7,382 nucleotides of DNA from JBMYYE01 sp049609065 (lineage in GTDB: Bacteria > Pseudomonadota > Alphaproteobacteria > Rhodobacterales > Rhodobacteraceae): positions 1 to 7,382 of the forward strand of contig JBMYYE010000116.1 in NCBI GenBank assembly GCA_049609065.1. The letters are read 5' to 3'. Every line of letters starts with the position of its first letter. The first letter of the stretch is position 1. This document shows, one piece after another, positions 6,012 through 7,382 of the stretch. The notes beneath the pieces are model-generated. The model ran no database searches, was not told the origin of the DNA, and saw nothing but the letters and a program-made list of their open reading frames with translations. The translations under genes and the position numbers were made by a program.

Positions 6012-6016
6012 CTCCT
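6012..6016 (-). promoter_or_regulatory. Ribosome binding site of the transaminase
   Basis: AGGAG on the minus strand, 5 bases before the ATG at 6006. It overlaps the TAG stop of the epimerase gene and lies inside any longer reading from the TTG at 6024, which argues for the shorter protein beginning MSRTVFVNG. Confidence 0.75.
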
Positions 6017-6977
6017 ATCCCCAAAGGCGGGCATCGGGTGGATGCACCCCTTGGGCGTCATAATTCAATGGATGCGATCGGTCCTCAGACAACAGCAATG
6101 GGCCATCAAGATCCACATATGCCGCCCCCTCAGTCAAAAGCGTCACAGGAGCCATAGCAAGGGAACTCCCGACCATGCAACCCACCATGACACCAAAGCC
6201 CATCTTTGTCGCAGCCTTTTTGAGCAAAATCGCCTCGCTCAGACCACCGGTTTTGTCGAGCTTAATATTCACCACATCATATTTGCCGCGCAGACCCTCA
6301 AGGTCCGCGGTCGTGTGACAGCTTTCATCAGCACAGACAGGCAAAACGCGGTCCAATTCCGCAAGCATTTCGTCGGTATCCGCCGGCAAAGGTTGCTCCA
6401 CCAGCGACACCCCAAGCCCCACCAAATGCGGTGCGATCGCGCGGTAAAGATCGGGCGTCCAGCCTTCGTTGGCATCGATAATAATGTCCGATTTCGGTGC
6501 CCCGCGACGCACGGCTTCGAGCCGCTTGATGTCATCTTCGCCGCCAAGTTTGATTTTCAAAAGCGGCCGATGGGCGTGGATTTGCGCCTGACGTTCCATT
6601 TCTTCGGGCGTATTGAGAGATAAGGTAAACGCGGTGATTGCGGGTGCTGGGGCCGGTTGATCCAGAAGGGTCCAAACGCGGTTCCCCGTGGATTTCGCAG
6701 CAAAATCCCAAAGCGCGCAATCCACGGCATTTCGCGCAGCCCCCGCCGGCAAAAGCGTTTGCAATTTCTCCCGTGTCACATCCTCAGGCAGGGTGCGAAT
6801 GGCGTCCATCACGCCGTCCAGTGTTTCACCATAGCGCGCATATGGTACGGCTTCGCCGCGCCCGACATGACCTGCGCGGGTGATTTCAACCGTGATCACA
6901 TCCGCTTGGGTTTTGACGCCGCGCGAAATCCGAAACGGAATCGCGAGCTTAATATGATCTTCATGGACCTTAATCAT
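6015..6977 (-). CDS. Dipeptide epimerase (L-Ala-D/L-Glu type), enolase superfamily
   Basis: This member of the muconate-lactonizing branch of the enolase superfamily probably epimerises L-Ala-D-Glu and related dipeptides, a step in recycling murein peptides. The 320 residues match the 321 of E. coli YcjG. After the N-terminal capping domain (about 1-110) the barrel shows the KIK pair (K141, K143), metal ligands D168 in IIDANEGW, E194 in LVEQPLP and D217 in CADES, and the opposite acid/base K239 in NIKLDKTGG. CMVGSS (267-272) and VDLDGP (288-293) fit the subgroup that handles dipeptide substrates. The ATG at 6977 is preferred over TTG at 7022: it gives the family length, although no ribosome site precedes it. 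It overlaps the upstream dehydrogenase by 8 bases, so it is probably read by coupled translation. Exact dipeptide preference is not readable from the sequence. Confidence 0.88.
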   Translation of the reverse strand: MIKVHEDHIKLAIPFRISRGVKTQADVITVEITRAGHVGRGEAVPYARYGETLDGVMDAIRTLPEDVTREKLQTLLPAGAARNAVDCALWDFAAKSTGNRVWTLLDQPAPAPAITAFTLSLNTPEEMERQAQIHAHRPLLKIKLGGEDDIKRLEAVRRGAPKSDIIIDANEGWTPDLYRAIAPHLVGLGVSLVEQPLPADTDEMLAELDRVLPVCADESCHTTADLEGLRGKYDVVNIKLDKTGGLSEAILLKKAATKMGFGVMVGCMVGSSLAMAPVTLLTEGAAYVDLDGPLLLSEDRSHPLNYDAQGVHPPDARLWG

Positions 6978-7382
6978 TGACCGCAAGATAGCCTGAGCGA
7001 CCGATTGAGCTATAGGCTTCAAACCCTGCGCGGCGGGCCTCCTTCATGCTATACATGTTACGTAAATCGGCAAAGCGCGGGGCGCGCATACGTTTCACCA
7101 AATCCGCCAAATCCAGCCCCGCGAACATGTCCCATTCCGTCAAAATGATAAGGCACTCTGCGTTGCGCACCGCCTTTTGAATATCCTCAAACCAGGCCAC
7201 GCCGGGGAGTAAATCTTCGCCTTCACGCTGTCCTTGTGGGTCCACAACCCGCACCTTGGCGCCTTGGCCAACCAAGGCGGGCACAATCGTCAAAGCGGGT
7301 GCATCACGCATGTCATCGGTGTCAGGTTTAAACGTCACGCCCAAAATGGTGATGATTTTTCCATTCACCGTATCATCGCACA
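6970..7382 (-). CDS. UDP-glucose 6-dehydrogenase, C-terminal part (5' end outside window)
   Basis: The enzyme oxidises UDP-glucose to UDP-glucuronate with two NAD+, feeding capsule, exopolysaccharide or lipopolysaccharide synthesis. Only the last 136 residues are in view; the N-terminal NAD-binding domain and the catalytic cysteine lie beyond the right edge. The frame enters as CDDTVNGKIITILG and continues with the family's VTFKPDTDDMRDAP segment (about 15-28 of the visible part, including the conserved K, R and D), AKVRVVDPQG, CLIILTEWDMF, FADLRNMYS and the C-terminal GFEAYSSIGR. It belongs to the UDP-glucose/GDP-mannose dehydrogenase family; the SIGR ending and TDDMRDAP favour UDP-glucose over GDP-mannose. 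The stop overlaps the epimerase start (ATGATTAA). A GTG at 7368 is internal, not the true start. A link to the epimerase's function is not obvious beyond cell-envelope metabolism. Confidence 0.9.
   Translation of the reverse strand, partial: CDDTVNGKIITILGVTFKPDTDDMRDAPALTIVPALVGQGAKVRVVDPQGQREGEDLLPGVAWFEDIQKAVRNAECLIILTEWDMFAGLDLADLVKRMRAPRFADLRNMYSMKEARRAGFEAYSSIGRSGYLAVND

Noticed and set aside
6978..7022. Longer epimerase start at TTG 7022
   Set aside because: It would extend the overlap with the dehydrogenase to 53 bases, has no ribosome site and exceeds the usual family N-terminus.

Overview
The window looks like core chromosome from an alphaproteobacterium, most likely a marine member of the Rhodobacteraceae (Roseobacter group). 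This rests on the protein sequences (a PheS of about 356 residues ending in GGLS, an alphaproteobacterial pyruvate kinase, a DUF1244 protein) and on the gene order. Base composition looks moderate, roughly low-to-mid fifties percent G+C by eye. I see no transposase, integrase, phage gene, CRISPR array, rRNA or tRNA.

Left third (1-2105, all minus strand): the translation cluster rpmI (L35), rplT (L20), pheS (phenylalanyl-tRNA synthetase alpha), then a small uncharacterised gene whose start overlaps the pheS stop and which runs off the left edge. A clear intrinsic terminator separates rplT from pheS, so pheS probably has its own promoter. The usual first gene of this cluster in other bacteria, infC, is not between pyk and rpmI.

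Middle (2109-5129): pyruvate kinase (minus) is divergent from a tight plus-strand trio: an N-formylglutamate amidohydrolase family hydrolase, a small tautomerase of the 5-carboxymethyl-2-hydroxymuconate isomerase family, and a DUF1244 protein. The trio is linked by a 1-base stop/start overlap and a 9-base gap, so it is probably one transcript. Its joint role is not evident.

Right third (5155-7382, all minus): the C-terminal part of a UDP-glucose 6-dehydrogenase, an enolase-superfamily dipeptide epimerase of the L-Ala-D/L-Glu type, and a D-amino acid aminotransferase-like PLP enzyme. The first two overlap by 8 bases and the next two are 8 bases apart. Epimerase plus transaminase suggests recovery of D-amino acids from peptidoglycan peptides, although the transaminase lacks one classical D-amino acid carboxylate-binding residue.

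I find no convincing new defence, mobile or signalling system. The points most worth a second look are the small gene after pheS, possible RNA control elements in the rpmI leader, the orphan tautomerase/DUF1244 trio, and the altered substrate-binding motif in the transaminase.
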